A DNA stretch of 64,000 bases, taken from Draconibacterium mangrovi. Lineage in GTDB: Bacteria; Bacteroidota; Bacteroidia; Bacteroidales; Prolixibacteraceae. Position 1 is the first letter of the stretch, and each line of letters begins with the position of its first letter. Of this stretch, positions 18,394-29,400 are shown one piece after another. Under the pieces are notes generated by a model. It was not told the DNA's origin. It was given only the letters and a program-made list of their open reading frames with translations, and searched no databases. The stretch is from contig NZ_JAAAGB010000015.1 of NCBI RefSeq assembly GCF_010586825.1, positions 1 through 64,000 of the forward strand, given 5' to 3'. A program made the position numbers and the translations under genes.

Positions 18394-19800
18394 TTATTTA
18401 TTCTTGTTTGGCATGTGTTCGAATGCTTCCATTTCGGTTTTTAATCCCTCGTCTCCGCACTCTTCCATCCATTTCATCAGCTCGTTTCGAAGCTGCTTTT
18501 TTATGCTTTCAAATTCAGGCAATTCGGCCAGGTTTTTCTCACACCACTTATCTTCAATAATGTCGTAAAGTTCCTCTTCCGGTCTGATTCGATACTTTTT
18601 CACGAGGGCCTCGGCGTTCTTATCTGTTTCCGCTATTTCTTCCCACGATTTGTACCACAGTGTACCTTTTTCACCAATGTTGTTTACAATATTTTTGAAT
18701 TCAACATCGGGTGTAATATTCCAGATATAGCGGTAACGATCGTTAACAATAGCCCGAATAGGATAATGTTCGCTGCCATTATGTATACCTCTTGTGGTTT
18801 GCAGGCTGTAAGCGTAATCTTTTACTTTTTCTGCTTGCCCTAGAAATAGTGGTAACATACTTTCTCCATCCAGTTTTTCGGGAATTTTACCACCTGCTAC
18901 TTCTATAAATGTTGGCAGCAAATCGGTATATTCCACAATGGCATCAGATGTGGTTCCGGGCTGAATTTTTTGCGGCATTTTAGCAATTAGTGCCGATTTA
19001 ACGCCTGCCTCGTAACAGGTCCACTTAGCAAATGGGAAACTGTTGCCCTGCTCGCTGGCAAAAACAACCATTGTATTTTCGGTAAAACCGTATTTATCGA
19101 GTAAAGCGATCGCTTGTTCTACCTGCCCGTCGAGGAAGTTAATTTCGGCGAGGTACCGGCAATAGGCTTCGCGGGTTTCTTTTGTATCGACATAATGCGG
19201 CGGCAAAGTAATTTTCTCGGGATCGAACTGCGTTGGATCGCCTTTGCTCCAGGGCGTGTGTGGTTCGTTTGAAGTAAGCATCAAAGCAAAAGGTTCTTTG
19301 CTGTCTTTCACTTCCTTTAAAAAACCTTCAACCAAATCGAACTCCGGATTATTTTTGGTTCCGAGATATTCGAAAGGAAATACCGCTTCGGGACCGATAT
19401 GCCTTTTACCCGAAAGTGCAACCCTGTACCCCAGAGGGGTCAGGTATTGCACTATACTTTCGGTTCCTTGATTTGCATTTGTATGATTTGGATAAGCCCC
19501 CGTTTTTACCGGGTACAAGCCGGTAAAGATATTGTGCCGGGTTGGCGAGCACATCGGAGCTGCTTCGTAACATCGTGTAAAAAGCATTCCTTCTGAAGCC
19601 AGCCTATCAATATTAGGTGTTTTTGAATCCACACTTCCGTAGCAACCAATATCCCAGTGCGTACAATCATCGGCAAGGATAAATACGATATTTGGTTGCT
19701 GACCGGCTGCTACCGAAGGTGGGTTACCTGCTGAAACTGTTTGAACAACAAGTAACAAACAACCGAAAAATATACTAAGTATTATAGCTTTCTTTTTCAT
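18394..19800 (-). CDS. S1-family sulfatase (CSPTR), paralogue of the 21.8-kb gene
   Basis: Sulfatase of 468 residues with a signal peptide ending near TVSAG. It has FILADDCTHWDIGCYG, CSPTR with Cys84, GKRHIGP, and TSNEPHTPW. The same length and many shared segments (DDCTH, SIVQYL, YRV, EELY near the C-terminus) show it is a paralogue of the sulfatase at 21824-23230. A GH2 gene lies between the two. The DDCTH metal motif departs from the usual DDxGxGD form, which is typical of the S1_8-like branch (related to heparan sulfatases). Substrate is unknown. Confidence 0.91.
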   Translation of the reverse strand: MKKKAIILSIFFGCLLLVVQTVSAGNPPSVAAGQQPNIVFILADDCTHWDIGCYGSVDSKTPNIDRLASEGMLFTRCYEAAPMCSPTRHNIFTGLYPVKTGAYPNHTNANQGTESIVQYLTPLGYRVALSGKRHIGPEAVFPFEYLGTKNNPEFDLVEGFLKEVKDSKEPFALMLTSNEPHTPWSKGDPTQFDPEKITLPPHYVDTKETREAYCRYLAEINFLDGQVEQAIALLDKYGFTENTMVVFASEQGNSFPFAKWTCYEAGVKSALIAKMPQKIQPGTTSDAIVEYTDLLPTFIEVAGGKIPEKLDGESMLPLFLGQAEKVKDYAYSLQTTRGIHNGSEHYPIRAIVNDRYRYIWNITPDVEFKNIVNNIGEKGTLWYKSWEEIAETDKNAEALVKKYRIRPEEELYDIIEDKWCEKNLAELPEFESIKKQLRNELMKWMEECGDEGLKTEMEAFEHMPNKNK

Positions 19801-19808
19801 GAATCAGA

Positions 19809-21692
19809 TTAATCAAGTAATCCGGCTTTTTTATGAATTTCATAAAGTTCTTCCGGTGAAATTTTCATTACTGCCCTATCGTAGGTTATCAGTCCGTTAA
19901 GCTCACCTTCAACATCAGTAGTTTGGGTATAAACCCCCGCACTGATTCCTTTTTTTCTTAACTCACCAAGAATTCTGCAACTTTCAACATAACGTTCGAT
20001 GTATTCTTCTTTTGTTTTTGGCATACCACCGTAACCCCAGTTTCTTTTCGATGTATCCCAGATATGGTCTTTCTCGGCCCAACCGTGACCACCAAATTCG
20101 CCAACAGCTTTTACGTAATCATTGTAAAGATCTACGTCTAAAGGATAATCTGGATGCGGATACTGATGCTGGTCGGCAATGTCGCCCACTTCGAAGAAGT
20201 TACCACCACTGGCAATGTTTAACAGGCGCGACGGATCGTAGGCTTCTACCCAGTTACCAACTTCCATACTGCGATGTTGCCCCCAGCGCTCGTTGAAGGT
20301 AGTCCAAACTACTACCGACGGATGGTTGTAAAGCACATCAATCATTGTTTTCAACTCGTTTTTATATAACTCGTGTGCCCAATCCGGCCAGTCTGCATCA
20401 AGCGCATCTTCTCTGTGCCACTGATCTGGTCTTTTCGGAGCATAATCTTCGCTCTCCATGTGCAGTCTTTTCCATTTTGGCCATTCGCGGCCACCGCTAC
20501 CACCGGATGTTTGATCTTGCCAAATTACAAATCCCATACGGTCGGCATGATAATAATACCTGCGAATTTCAGCTTTTTTATGCTTGCGGATCATGTTAAA
20601 TCCTGCCTTTTTCAGAAAATCCATTTCCCAAACGATAGCCTCATCCGATGGAGGAAGCAGAAAACTTTCAGGCCACCATCCCTGATCAAGCGGTCCGTAA
20701 TGGAAAATTTCTTTGCCGTTTAAAGTGAATCGCCAGTTACCTTCTGCATCGCAGGCTTTTCCAACTGTTCTGAATCCGGTGTAAGAAGTTACCACATCAA
20801 GAACTTTTCCGTCTACGTCGAGCAATTCAATTTTCAGATCGTAAAGTTTTGGAGAAGATGGCGACCAAAGTTTAGCATTTTTTACGCTTAACAATACATC
20901 GGTACACAGCCCCTTTTTCTGTACCACAAGCTCGTCGTTATCAAAAACGCTAACCTGCAATTGGGCTTTCTGCTGTAAACCGCCAATTGTTGCTTCTGCT
21001 TTTAATTCGCCATACATATCGGCCAATAGTTTTACCGACTTAATATAGGTTTCAGGAACCGATTCAATCCAAACAGGTGCCCAAATTCCAGACGACGGCG
21101 TGTACCAGATACCACCGTTATCGCGCTTTTGTTTTCCGCGTAACTGGTATAAGTCAAAATCATCGGTTCCGTCGATCACGCGTAGTTTTACTTCGTTTTC
21201 GCCCGGTTTCACCAAATCGGTTACATCAAACGAAAAAGGCAGGTTACCGCCAACATGCGAACCGGCCAGCTCACCGTTAACCCAAACCATACATTTGTAA
21301 TCAACACCTTCGAAATTTAACAACTGGCGTTCGTTTGCTTTTGGAGCAAGTTCAAAAGATCTTTTGTACCAGATCACCTCGTTTGATTCAATTCGTCTTC
21401 CAACACCTGAAAGTGGTGTTTCCAAGGCAAAAGGAACCAGTATATTTTGTTCCCAGGCTTCAGGTTTTGTTGCGTTTTTTGATGTTACAGCATATTCCCA
21501 AAGACCGTTCAGGCTTTTCCATTCAGGACGCACCATTTGAGGACGTGGGTATTCTTTCCAAACATTGTCGGGAGTTACTTTTTCTGCCCAGCGGGTTTTA
21601 ATTCTATCGCCTACCGGCTGCCAATCCTGGGCATAAAGTCCAAAGCTGATTAACAGAACAATGGCTGTTAAATTAAATTTAATCTTCTTCAT
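19809..21692 (-). CDS. GH2 beta-glycosidase
   Basis: A 627-residue GH2 enzyme with signal peptide (ending FGLYAQ), so periplasmic. The order is sugar-binding jelly-roll (about 50-215, RPEWKSLNGLWEYAV), Ig-like domain (about 215-320) and TIM barrel (about 320-620). The acid/base is Glu466 or close to it in WTTFNERWGQ, and the nucleophile is the Glu of VGEFGGHGW near residue 531. It is shorter than LacZ and resembles the compact GH2 group common in sulfatase loci. Beta-galactosidase or beta-glucuronidase activity is plausible, but nothing in the sequence fixes the sugar. It lies 8 bp before the downstream sulfatase gene on the same strand. Confidence 0.9.
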   Translation of the reverse strand: MKKIKFNLTAIVLLISFGLYAQDWQPVGDRIKTRWAEKVTPDNVWKEYPRPQMVRPEWKSLNGLWEYAVTSKNATKPEAWEQNILVPFALETPLSGVGRRIESNEVIWYKRSFELAPKANERQLLNFEGVDYKCMVWVNGELAGSHVGGNLPFSFDVTDLVKPGENEVKLRVIDGTDDFDLYQLRGKQKRDNGGIWYTPSSGIWAPVWIESVPETYIKSVKLLADMYGELKAEATIGGLQQKAQLQVSVFDNDELVVQKKGLCTDVLLSVKNAKLWSPSSPKLYDLKIELLDVDGKVLDVVTSYTGFRTVGKACDAEGNWRFTLNGKEIFHYGPLDQGWWPESFLLPPSDEAIVWEMDFLKKAGFNMIRKHKKAEIRRYYYHADRMGFVIWQDQTSGGSGGREWPKWKRLHMESEDYAPKRPDQWHREDALDADWPDWAHELYKNELKTMIDVLYNHPSVVVWTTFNERWGQHRSMEVGNWVEAYDPSRLLNIASGGNFFEVGDIADQHQYPHPDYPLDVDLYNDYVKAVGEFGGHGWAEKDHIWDTSKRNWGYGGMPKTKEEYIERYVESCRILGELRKKGISAGVYTQTTDVEGELNGLITYDRAVMKISPEELYEIHKKAGLLD

Positions 21693-21823
21693 CTTTTAAA
21701 TTGTTTATGCAAAATTATTCTTGTTTTAAATTTCTATCTGGATATTGAATTATAGAACTGGTAAAATCATTTAATAAATCAGAAATTTGATTTCCACCAA
21801 ACTCCCAATCAAAAACATACAAT

Positions 21824-23230
21824 TCAATCATTTAAGGCTTTAAAATGATTACCTTTTCTTGCATTTTGCAGTTCTTCGTAAGTGTCGAGTCCGGCACCCG
21901 GATCGCCCTGTTCTTTCAGCCATTTGTCGAGTTCCTTCGAAAGCTTTTTCTGAATTCCACTTACCTCTTTTTGATTGCTCAGGTTCTTCATCTCGTCCGG
22001 ATCGTCAACCAAATTATAAAGTTCTTCTGCCGGACGTTTCTGGTAACGGGTTACCAAATCCAAAATTTCAGGATCATCCGAAGCATCGAAAATCCACGAT
22101 GGCCAGTATTTATTTAGTGGCATACGCGCCATCAGGTGACGCTCGATGTAAAGATTTTCAGGGCTAAGATTACGTATGTAGTGATACTTACCATCGCTAA
22201 CCGAACGAATTGGATATGCCGGACCTTCGGGCACGTTATTATGCATAAAATAAGCATATTCGCGGTGCGTATCTTTTTCTCCGAGCAGAACGGGTAAAAT
22301 GCTGCTTCCGTCAAATTCGGCTTTGGTAGTACTTCCAAGTGCATCAAGCAAAGTTGGCAATACATCGTTGTACTGAATAAGTGCATCAGTACGAACGCCA
22401 CTTTCTACTTTTCCGGGCCAGCGCACCACAAATCCGGTGTGCACGCCATTGTTCCAGTTGGTCCATTTACAAAATGGCAACTGTGCACCTTGCTCCGATG
22501 TAAAAATCACGATTGTATTATCGGCAATATTAAGCTCATCAAGCAAGGCTAAAGTTTCTCCTATTTGTTGGTCAAGCACCTCAACTTCGGCCAGGTATTT
22601 GGCAAATTCGGTGCGTGTTTCTTTGTTATCAGCCAGGTACGGCGGAAGTTTTAATTCTTTGGGATTAAAATGCGAAGGATCGCCAACCGTCCATGGAATA
22701 TGAGGTACCACAAGTGCGGTTACCAAACAAAATGGCTGTTCTTCATCACGGGCCATAAATTCTTTAAGACCGGCAGCATCGTATTGGGCAGTTTGCGAAA
22801 CACAATTTCCTTCAACGCCTTCAACCATTTCGAAAGGATAAACGCTGCGTGGGTCGGCATGTACTTTTCCGGCAATACCAACGCGATAATCCAGCTCACC
22901 CAAATATTGAACAATACTTTGGGTTCCGGTTCGGGCAATGGCATGGTTCCAGCAAACACCGCTGCTAACAGGTTGCAAACCGGTATATAATTCAGCACGG
23001 CAAGGCACACACATCGACATGGTGACATAGGCATTATTAAATGTCATTCCCTGCGAAGCCAGTTGATCAATATGTGGTGTTTTAACATTCTGTCCTCCGT
23101 AAAGCGGCAAATCACTGTGCGTACAATCATCCGCCATGATGATTAGAATATTAGGTTTTTGTTCCGCATTTGTATGCAACACGCTAACAAAAAAAAATGC
23201 GAAAACTAAAGTGATGATGTTTTTATACAT
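21824..23230 (-). CDS. S1-family sulfatase with unusual CVPCR site
   Basis: Sulfatase of 468 residues with signal peptide (ending LHTNAEQ). IIMADDCTHSDLPLYGG gives the metal site. The modification motif reads CVPCR, Cys74 to Arg78. It still fits Cys-x-Pro-x-Arg, but Cys at the fourth place is rare, as Ser or Thr usually stands there. GKVHADP and TSEQGAQLPF follow, as in the paralogue at 18394-19800. The enzyme should be active if the maturase accepts Cys at that place. The duplication and split around a GH2 gene suggest different sulfate positions on related sugars. Confidence 0.9.
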   Translation of the reverse strand: MYKNIITLVFAFFFVSVLHTNAEQKPNILIIMADDCTHSDLPLYGGQNVKTPHIDQLASQGMTFNNAYVTMSMCVPCRAELYTGLQPVSSGVCWNHAIARTGTQSIVQYLGELDYRVGIAGKVHADPRSVYPFEMVEGVEGNCVSQTAQYDAAGLKEFMARDEEQPFCLVTALVVPHIPWTVGDPSHFNPKELKLPPYLADNKETRTEFAKYLAEVEVLDQQIGETLALLDELNIADNTIVIFTSEQGAQLPFCKWTNWNNGVHTGFVVRWPGKVESGVRTDALIQYNDVLPTLLDALGSTTKAEFDGSSILPVLLGEKDTHREYAYFMHNNVPEGPAYPIRSVSDGKYHYIRNLSPENLYIERHLMARMPLNKYWPSWIFDASDDPEILDLVTRYQKRPAEELYNLVDDPDEMKNLSNQKEVSGIQKKLSKELDKWLKEQGDPGAGLDTYEELQNARKGNHFKALND

Positions 23231-23425
23231 ACTTGTTTAGATTATAAATTATACAGCTTTCAAAATTACATCTACCGACTGGCTCTCGTTAGCAAATATC
23301 TTCATGACATGGGGACTTTCGTTCAGATCTCAACATTTATTGCTAAAATCCCCGGAAACACTCCATCGCGGAGAATAGCATCAGAACCCAGCTATTTTAA
23401 TGCTTTAAAGAAGTTTACCCCTAAA

Positions 23426-24895
23426 TTACTTTACGATAAAGTATGATTCTTTTAGTAATTGCGCCTTTATTCCGAAATAGTTTCTTCCCGGATCGTTGCT
23501 AATATCGTAATCTTTATTTAGCGTGGGTAATTGTATATTGTGCGTTTCAAAATAGCTGTCGATATCCCGATTTAACTCCTCGAGAATCTGCTGATTTAAT
23601 TTAGCAATATTGTTCAACTCCAGAGGATCCTTATCAATATCAAACAAGTATTCTGAATTGTCTTCGTAGTACTTGATCAGTTTATAATTCTTTTTTATAA
23701 CCGCCACTCCCGGATGGGTACCTTTTTGATGCTGATAATGCGGAAAGTAAAACACCTGGTAATCGTTTTCCCTGCTCACCTTTTTATTGCTGTCAAGAAG
23801 GTTTGAAGCAAGGCTTCCTCCATCCAGTCCAACGGGCATTTCGTTAATGTTTAGCCAATCGCAAATGGTTGGATAAATATCACAGCTGCTTACCGGAGTT
23901 TTTGAGTAGCGATGTGTAATACCCGGTCCAGAAATAATGAAGGGAACCCGTATTCCACCTTCCCACAAAGTGGCCTTCCATCCGTGTAGAGGTCCATTTA
24001 TATTTTCTGGATTTGTTGTTGGATAGGTTCCGTTATCAGCCAGGTAAATCACATAGGTATTGTCTTCAATTCCCAGCTTTTTAATTTCATCGAGTACCAT
24101 ACCAAGCCCTTTATCAAGATCCTCGGCCATGGCGGCAAATTTCACTAAATCATGTCGTGTTCCCGGAGGATAATTCCTTACTTTTTCTATGGTTTCGCTT
24201 TTGGCTTCCATTCCTAGATGTGTGGCATAATGCGATAGTTGCATTACAAAAGGATGTCCGCTTTCTACCTGCTTTCTCATCCAATTTATACCACGGTTGG
24301 TAATCCCAAAAATATCTTTCGGATTTCCTTCAATATTATGATTTCCCTCTCTGTTGGTGGTTTCACCATCGCTGGCATCAAAACCATGGGCCTTTGGGCC
24401 ACCGGCAGCAAGATGCCATTTTCCAAAATGAGCAGTTTGGTAATCCGGCAAATTCGATTTTATAAGTTCTGCGTAGGTAAGCTCTTCTTTAGGCAATCCA
24501 TACACGTGATAAGGTGGAATTAGCTTATTTCCTTTAAAGAAGGGGCCATTGTGTCGGTCAATAATGTCTGTCATTCTCAGCTGAGCGGGAGTTTTTCCGG
24601 TTTGAATACTTGCCCGTGTTGGAGAACAGTTGGGATGAGCCGCGTATCCGTTAGAAAATACAACTCCCCTGTTCGCCAGACTTTCCAGATTTGGCGTTCG
24701 AACAAAGTCGCTTGCAGATAATGGATTATTTTCATCCATTTTCACCGAAGTTGATCCCCACCCCTGATCGTCGGCCAAAATGATAATTACATTAGGACTA
24801 CCGACAGCTTTGGATTCTGCTTTTGCTTCCGCGAAATTATCTGTTATACAGCCTAATAGTAGAAACAACAGTTGTAAGATGATAAATCGAGTCAT
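23426..24895 (-). CDS. S1-family sulfatase lipoprotein (CSPTR)
   Basis: Sulfatase of 489 residues, possible lipoprotein (LLLGC, Cys16). IILADDQGWGSTSV, CSPTR with Cys90, HFGKWHLAAGGPKAHGFD and LADNGTYPTT are visible. It is the first sulfatase after the SusD gene on the minus strand, separated from it by 98 bp containing a stable stem-loop, so its expression may be reduced relative to susCD. The branch is recognisable by the long stretch between the metal site and Cys90 (SVKMDENNPLSASDFVRTP). Sulfate position is not assigned. Confidence 0.9.
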   Translation of the reverse strand: MTRFIILQLLFLLLGCITDNFAEAKAESKAVGSPNVIIILADDQGWGSTSVKMDENNPLSASDFVRTPNLESLANRGVVFSNGYAAHPNCSPTRASIQTGKTPAQLRMTDIIDRHNGPFFKGNKLIPPYHVYGLPKEELTYAELIKSNLPDYQTAHFGKWHLAAGGPKAHGFDASDGETTNREGNHNIEGNPKDIFGITNRGINWMRKQVESGHPFVMQLSHYATHLGMEAKSETIEKVRNYPPGTRHDLVKFAAMAEDLDKGLGMVLDEIKKLGIEDNTYVIYLADNGTYPTTNPENINGPLHGWKATLWEGGIRVPFIISGPGITHRYSKTPVSSCDIYPTICDWLNINEMPVGLDGGSLASNLLDSNKKVSRENDYQVFYFPHYQHQKGTHPGVAVIKKNYKLIKYYEDNSEYLFDIDKDPLELNNIAKLNQQILEELNRDIDSYFETHNIQLPTLNKDYDISNDPGRNYFGIKAQLLKESYFIVK

Positions 24896-24943
24896 ATTAA
24901 TGAAAGCATTAATTGTTTAAGGATACAATCTATACCAGTATTG

Positions 24944-24973
24944 AAAGCATACCCCAATTAAGGGGTATGCTTT
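24944..24973 (-). terminator. Stem-loop after the first susD gene (attenuator)
   Basis: Perfect 12-bp arms AAAGCATACCCC and GGGGTATGCTTT flank a 6-nt loop just after the SusD stop codon. There is no long U-tract after it on the minus strand, so it may protect the 3' end of the susCD message or partly stop transcription before the sulfatases. Confidence 0.65.
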
Positions 24974-24993
24974 GCCCTAACTAAACTAATCGA

Positions 24994-26460
24994 CTAATAT
25001 CCAGGATTTTGCTCACACAACGAATTGGCATTTATTTCTGTTTGAGGAATCGGGAAAAGCTTATGATGATCATCCGCAATAGTGATTCCACGTTCCTTTG
25101 CTGAGCTGATAAATTTGCCATGACGAAGCAAATCCTGTCTGCGCACTTTTTCAGCATATAATTCCCAACCCCTTTCGTCTAAAATCCGGTCGCGCAAAGA
25201 TTCTTTTGTATAGTCACCCAATACAAGTGGGGTTGTCAAACCAGCTCTGTCGCGAACTTCCTGAATTAAATCCAGAGATTCCTGGGTGGGCCCATTCAAC
25301 TCGTTTAATGCTTCCGCACGTGACAGTAAAATATCAGCATAGCGAATAACTGCAAGGTCATTGCCATTGCTGTTTCCAACCGCATCCGGGTCAGGCGTAT
25401 ATTTGAATGAACGAGTATTGTTATTATTCAACAAAGAGACTGTGTTCCCTTTTGTATTAATATATTCGGTAATTATCAACTTTCTGCGTTCGTCATTCGG
25501 ATCAAACGAATTATAGAATGAATCCAATACGCGATCCTGCCTTGCCCAGTTCCTCTGGTTCACCCTAAATACAATAGAACCGTCAACTGTACTTGCAAAT
25601 TGAGGAGGGTAAGCTCCATTCATAAACTCGTTTCCTGGTCGCTGTGTACTACATGGATAAACCCAAACCAATTCCTTTTGCTTCGTTTCGTTTTCAACCG
25701 TGAATAGAGTTGTATAATCAGACCATAATTCGTACTCATCTAAATCCATGAGTTTTTTAGATGCATCAGCGCATTTCTGCCACTGTTTTGTATTAAGGAA
25801 AAATTTTGTAAGATAGCCCAGCGCAGCTCCTTTGGTAGCACGTCCATACTGATACCCGGGTGTATCCCTGGATGGAAGGACAGTAGAAACATCGGTGAAC
25901 TCTTTTTCAAAAAACTCCCGCATTTCGGCATCGGTAGCACGGGCCATTTCCAAATCGCCTGTGGTGCTTAACCTAAGCGGTACTGGTCCCCACATGGTAT
26001 ACAAAATGTAGTATGCAGATGCCCTTACAAATCGGGCCTCGGCTGTTAATCTCGCTTTTGTTGCATCATCAACCGGAGATTGATCAATGTTTTCCAAAAC
26101 AAGATTACAGTTTCGGACTGAGTAGTAACAATTGTTCCACAAGCCAGTCCAATGTGTTGGATAAGATGCATCCCAAGTGAAGGCAAGCATAACGGTTGCC
26201 TGAAGATTAACAGCGCCACCGGTTTCCCAAAAATGGTCGCAAGTCCATTCTTCCTGAAACCAAATATTACCACCAAAATTATCGGTTATTTGAGCATCAC
26301 GGTAGGCTCCAAAGAGAACACGTTCTATTCCATTTGCAGAATTAAATAAAGTGGCCGGATCAAGTTGCGAAAATACCTCTTCTTCTAATTGATCCTCACA
26401 GCTGGTAAATAGTAATGATACTACCAGTAAAACGGTTGAAAAATAATATTTAAAATTCAT
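24994..26460 (-). CDS. SusD/RagB-family glycan-binding lipoprotein
   Basis: Outer-membrane surface lipoprotein of 488 residues (Cys21 in LFTSC) that caps the SusC channel and binds oligosaccharide. RagB/SusD features are the early SANGIERVLFGAYRD helix, EARFVRASAYYILYTMWGPVPL with the TPR helices, the central GYQYGRATKGAALGYL, and the C-terminal AVIRYADILLSRAEALNELNG and DERGWELYAE segments. It follows SusC by 19 bp. It is paralogous to the SusD at 36238-37740. A stem-loop separates it from the sulfatase genes. Confidence 0.95.
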   Translation of the reverse strand: MNFKYYFSTVLLVVSLLFTSCEDQLEEEVFSQLDPATLFNSANGIERVLFGAYRDAQITDNFGGNIWFQEEWTCDHFWETGGAVNLQATVMLAFTWDASYPTHWTGLWNNCYYSVRNCNLVLENIDQSPVDDATKARLTAEARFVRASAYYILYTMWGPVPLRLSTTGDLEMARATDAEMREFFEKEFTDVSTVLPSRDTPGYQYGRATKGAALGYLTKFFLNTKQWQKCADASKKLMDLDEYELWSDYTTLFTVENETKQKELVWVYPCSTQRPGNEFMNGAYPPQFASTVDGSIVFRVNQRNWARQDRVLDSFYNSFDPNDERRKLIITEYINTKGNTVSLLNNNNTRSFKYTPDPDAVGNSNGNDLAVIRYADILLSRAEALNELNGPTQESLDLIQEVRDRAGLTTPLVLGDYTKESLRDRILDERGWELYAEKVRRQDLLRHGKFISSAKERGITIADDHHKLFPIPQTEINANSLCEQNPGY

Positions 26461-26479
26461 AGTAATTTCGTTTTAAAAG

Positions 26480-29400
26480 TTAAAAACCTAATTCTACTCC
26501 AAAAGTATAAGTCCGGTAAACAGGGTACGAGTTGAAATCAATTTTCAAACTACTGTTACCGTTTGAGTTAGTAGTAGGATCTTGTCCGGAATAATTCGTT
26601 ATTGTGTATAGGTTCTGTCCGCTTACATATATATTTATATGATCAAATATCTTTTTGGTCTTCAATGGAACCTGGTAAGTTAATTGAACTGAAGATAGTC
26701 TGATATAAGAGGCATCTTCAACGGTTAAATCACTTACTGCTTTGTTCCCCTGTCCTGCAGGATTAACAAAGGATGGCCATTCGTTCGAAGGATTTGTTTC
26801 AGTCCAGCGATTTAAGTAAGGTTCCGCCATTCTGTTTCTTCGGTGACTTACCGGGTAGTAGGTTTCAACCTTTGAATTGTTTAACATCTCAACATTAGTT
26901 GCAGCATCAATAAAGAAATTCAGCAGGAAATTTTTGTATTCAAGTTGGTTGGTTAAACCCATTGTAAATGAAGGGATTGATTTCCCAAGAATAACACGAT
27001 CATTGGTATTAACCACATGATCACCATTTATATCTACAAATTTAACATCTCCTGGTTTTACGGGGTCTAATGTACCGGAAGCTTCTATTTCTTCTGTAGT
27101 TTGCCAGATCCCGTCAGTCTTATATCCGTAGAACGAATTAAGTGCTTCTCCTTTTCGGATAATGGCTATCTGAGATGTCGATTGACCTGCTCCAGTATGA
27201 ATGATTTCGGAAATATCTCCAATGTCTGTCACCTTGTTTTTCAATGTGCTGAAATTCAAGTTAGTGTTCCATTTCAGTTTACCGGTTAAGTTCCTTGAGT
27301 CGATGCTAAATTCAAATCCACTGTTTTTAATGTTACCAATATTTGACATGATGGATGTATAACCAGTTGATGCTGGTATGGGTAAAGCAAACAACATATC
27401 AAACGTATTCTTTTGGAAATAATCCGTTGATATCAATATCCGGTTATCCAGAAATCCCATATCAAAACCAACATTAATTTGTTCTGTGGTTTCCCACTTC
27501 AAGTCAGGATTTGCAATTCGTGTTGGAGCCAAGGTAACATATTGTTCACCCCCAAGAATAACATTTCCACCTTGGTTAAAGGTAGTGATCGACAGAAAGT
27601 TGCCAATATCCTGATTACCAGTACGCCCTATACTAGCTCTCAATTTTAACATGCTAAACATGTCCAGATTCTGAATAAAATCACGTTCATGCATTTTCCA
27701 TGCAAAGGCTCCCGACGGGAAATAACCATATTTGCTGTTCTCTCCAAAACGAGAGGATCCGTCAACCCTTAAAGTAGCGGTAAAAAGAAACTCATTGAAT
27801 AAATTATAATTGGCGCGTCCGATATATGATAGCAACTTATTGTTATTTTTTGAGCTATCCATTGTATACAATGCCGCATTCGCCAACGACATATTATTGG
27901 TTTCTGATTCATCTACCGGAAAGCCTCTCCCTGTACCGATGAAATTGCTATTAATAAATTTCTGGTAGGTGATACCACCCATTACTGTAAAACTGCTGTT
28001 ATCTTCCAGACTTCGGTTATATGTGGTTGTAAATTCGCCCAGATAGTTATTTCTGGTTCCGGTCAATACAGTACCAATTCCTGAATTTGCTCTTCCATCT
28101 TTTGTCAAACGCGATACGTAGGTATCCCTACGGCTGTTTCTGCTATCAAAACCGATGTTTAACTTTGCAGTCCATCCTTTCAATAGGGTATATTCTCCGA
28201 ATATGGTTCCAAGCGTTCTGTAGTTATCTGTATTACTGGTTTTTCCATATACAAGGGCAAGTGGGTTATCGAGGTTCATCCAAGAAACAACCTGATAGTT
28301 TCCATCTTCATCAAAAATACTAAGTGTTGGATCATATCCCCTTGCTGCATATAACGAACTTCCCTCTTCATTGGTACTAAAACCGATCGGCACTGTATTA
28401 TCATGCGTGTATGACGTAGAGAAGTTTACACCAAACGTCATTTTATCTGTTTTGTGTTCGAGATTAAGTCTTGAATCATAACGTTCATAACCTGAAGTTA
28501 TCAAAACTCCTTCCTGATTAAAATAATTCAAGGACGCAAAATACTTGGTTTTATTTCCTCCGCCTGTGAACGATAAACTATGGCTTTGAATGACGGCGTT
28601 ACGCAATAATTCGTCCTGCCAATTGGTACCCCCGTCCTGAATTTCGGTGACACGTTCTGCTTCCGGCACGTTTGAGCCGGGAGTATCCAAAATATCATTT
28701 AATATTCTCATATAATCCTCCGCTCCGAGGACTTCGATCATATCCTTTGGCGTTTGAATCCCGGTGTATCCGTTATAGGTAACTCTCATTGCCCCGGATG
28801 AACCTTTCTTTGTGGTAACCAGTATAACACCGTTAGCACCGCGGGCACCATAAATAGCCGTAGCTGAAGCATCTTTTAAAATCTCAATTGATTCAATGTC
28901 TGCAGGATTGATATTAGCCATCGGACTACGGGGAACCCTCACCCCGGGTATTGTTGTTCCGTTACCTGAAATTACTTGACCATTTTCTATGGGAAGACCG
29001 TCGATAACATATAGCGGTCCGGAACCAGCATTTACAGAGCCAGCCCCACGAATCTGCACTGTGGTTCCACCACCAGGTTCATTACTGGCTTGTGTGATCT
29101 GTACTCCGGCAGCTTTACCTTGCAATAATCCGGCAACTGTAGGAGTCACTCCTTTGTTCAAATCGTCTTTTCGTAGCGATGCTACAGAACCGGTTAAATC
29201 ACTCTTTTTCACTGTACCATATCCAATTGCCACAACTTCTTCAAGGCCAATTGCATCAACCAGAAGCGTAATATCGAGTTTAGTTTGTCCTTCCAGTTCA
29301 ACTTCCTGTGTTTTCATTCCTACAAACGAGAAAACAAGAATCTTCCCTTCGGTTACCGGCAATTCATAATAGCCATTAATATCAGTTACCGTACCATTGG

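Noticed and set aside
21824-23230. CVPCR sulfatase regarded as an inactive enzyme
   Set aside because: Cys, Pro and Arg of the recognition motif are kept and the metal-site segments are intact, so activity remains more likely than loss.
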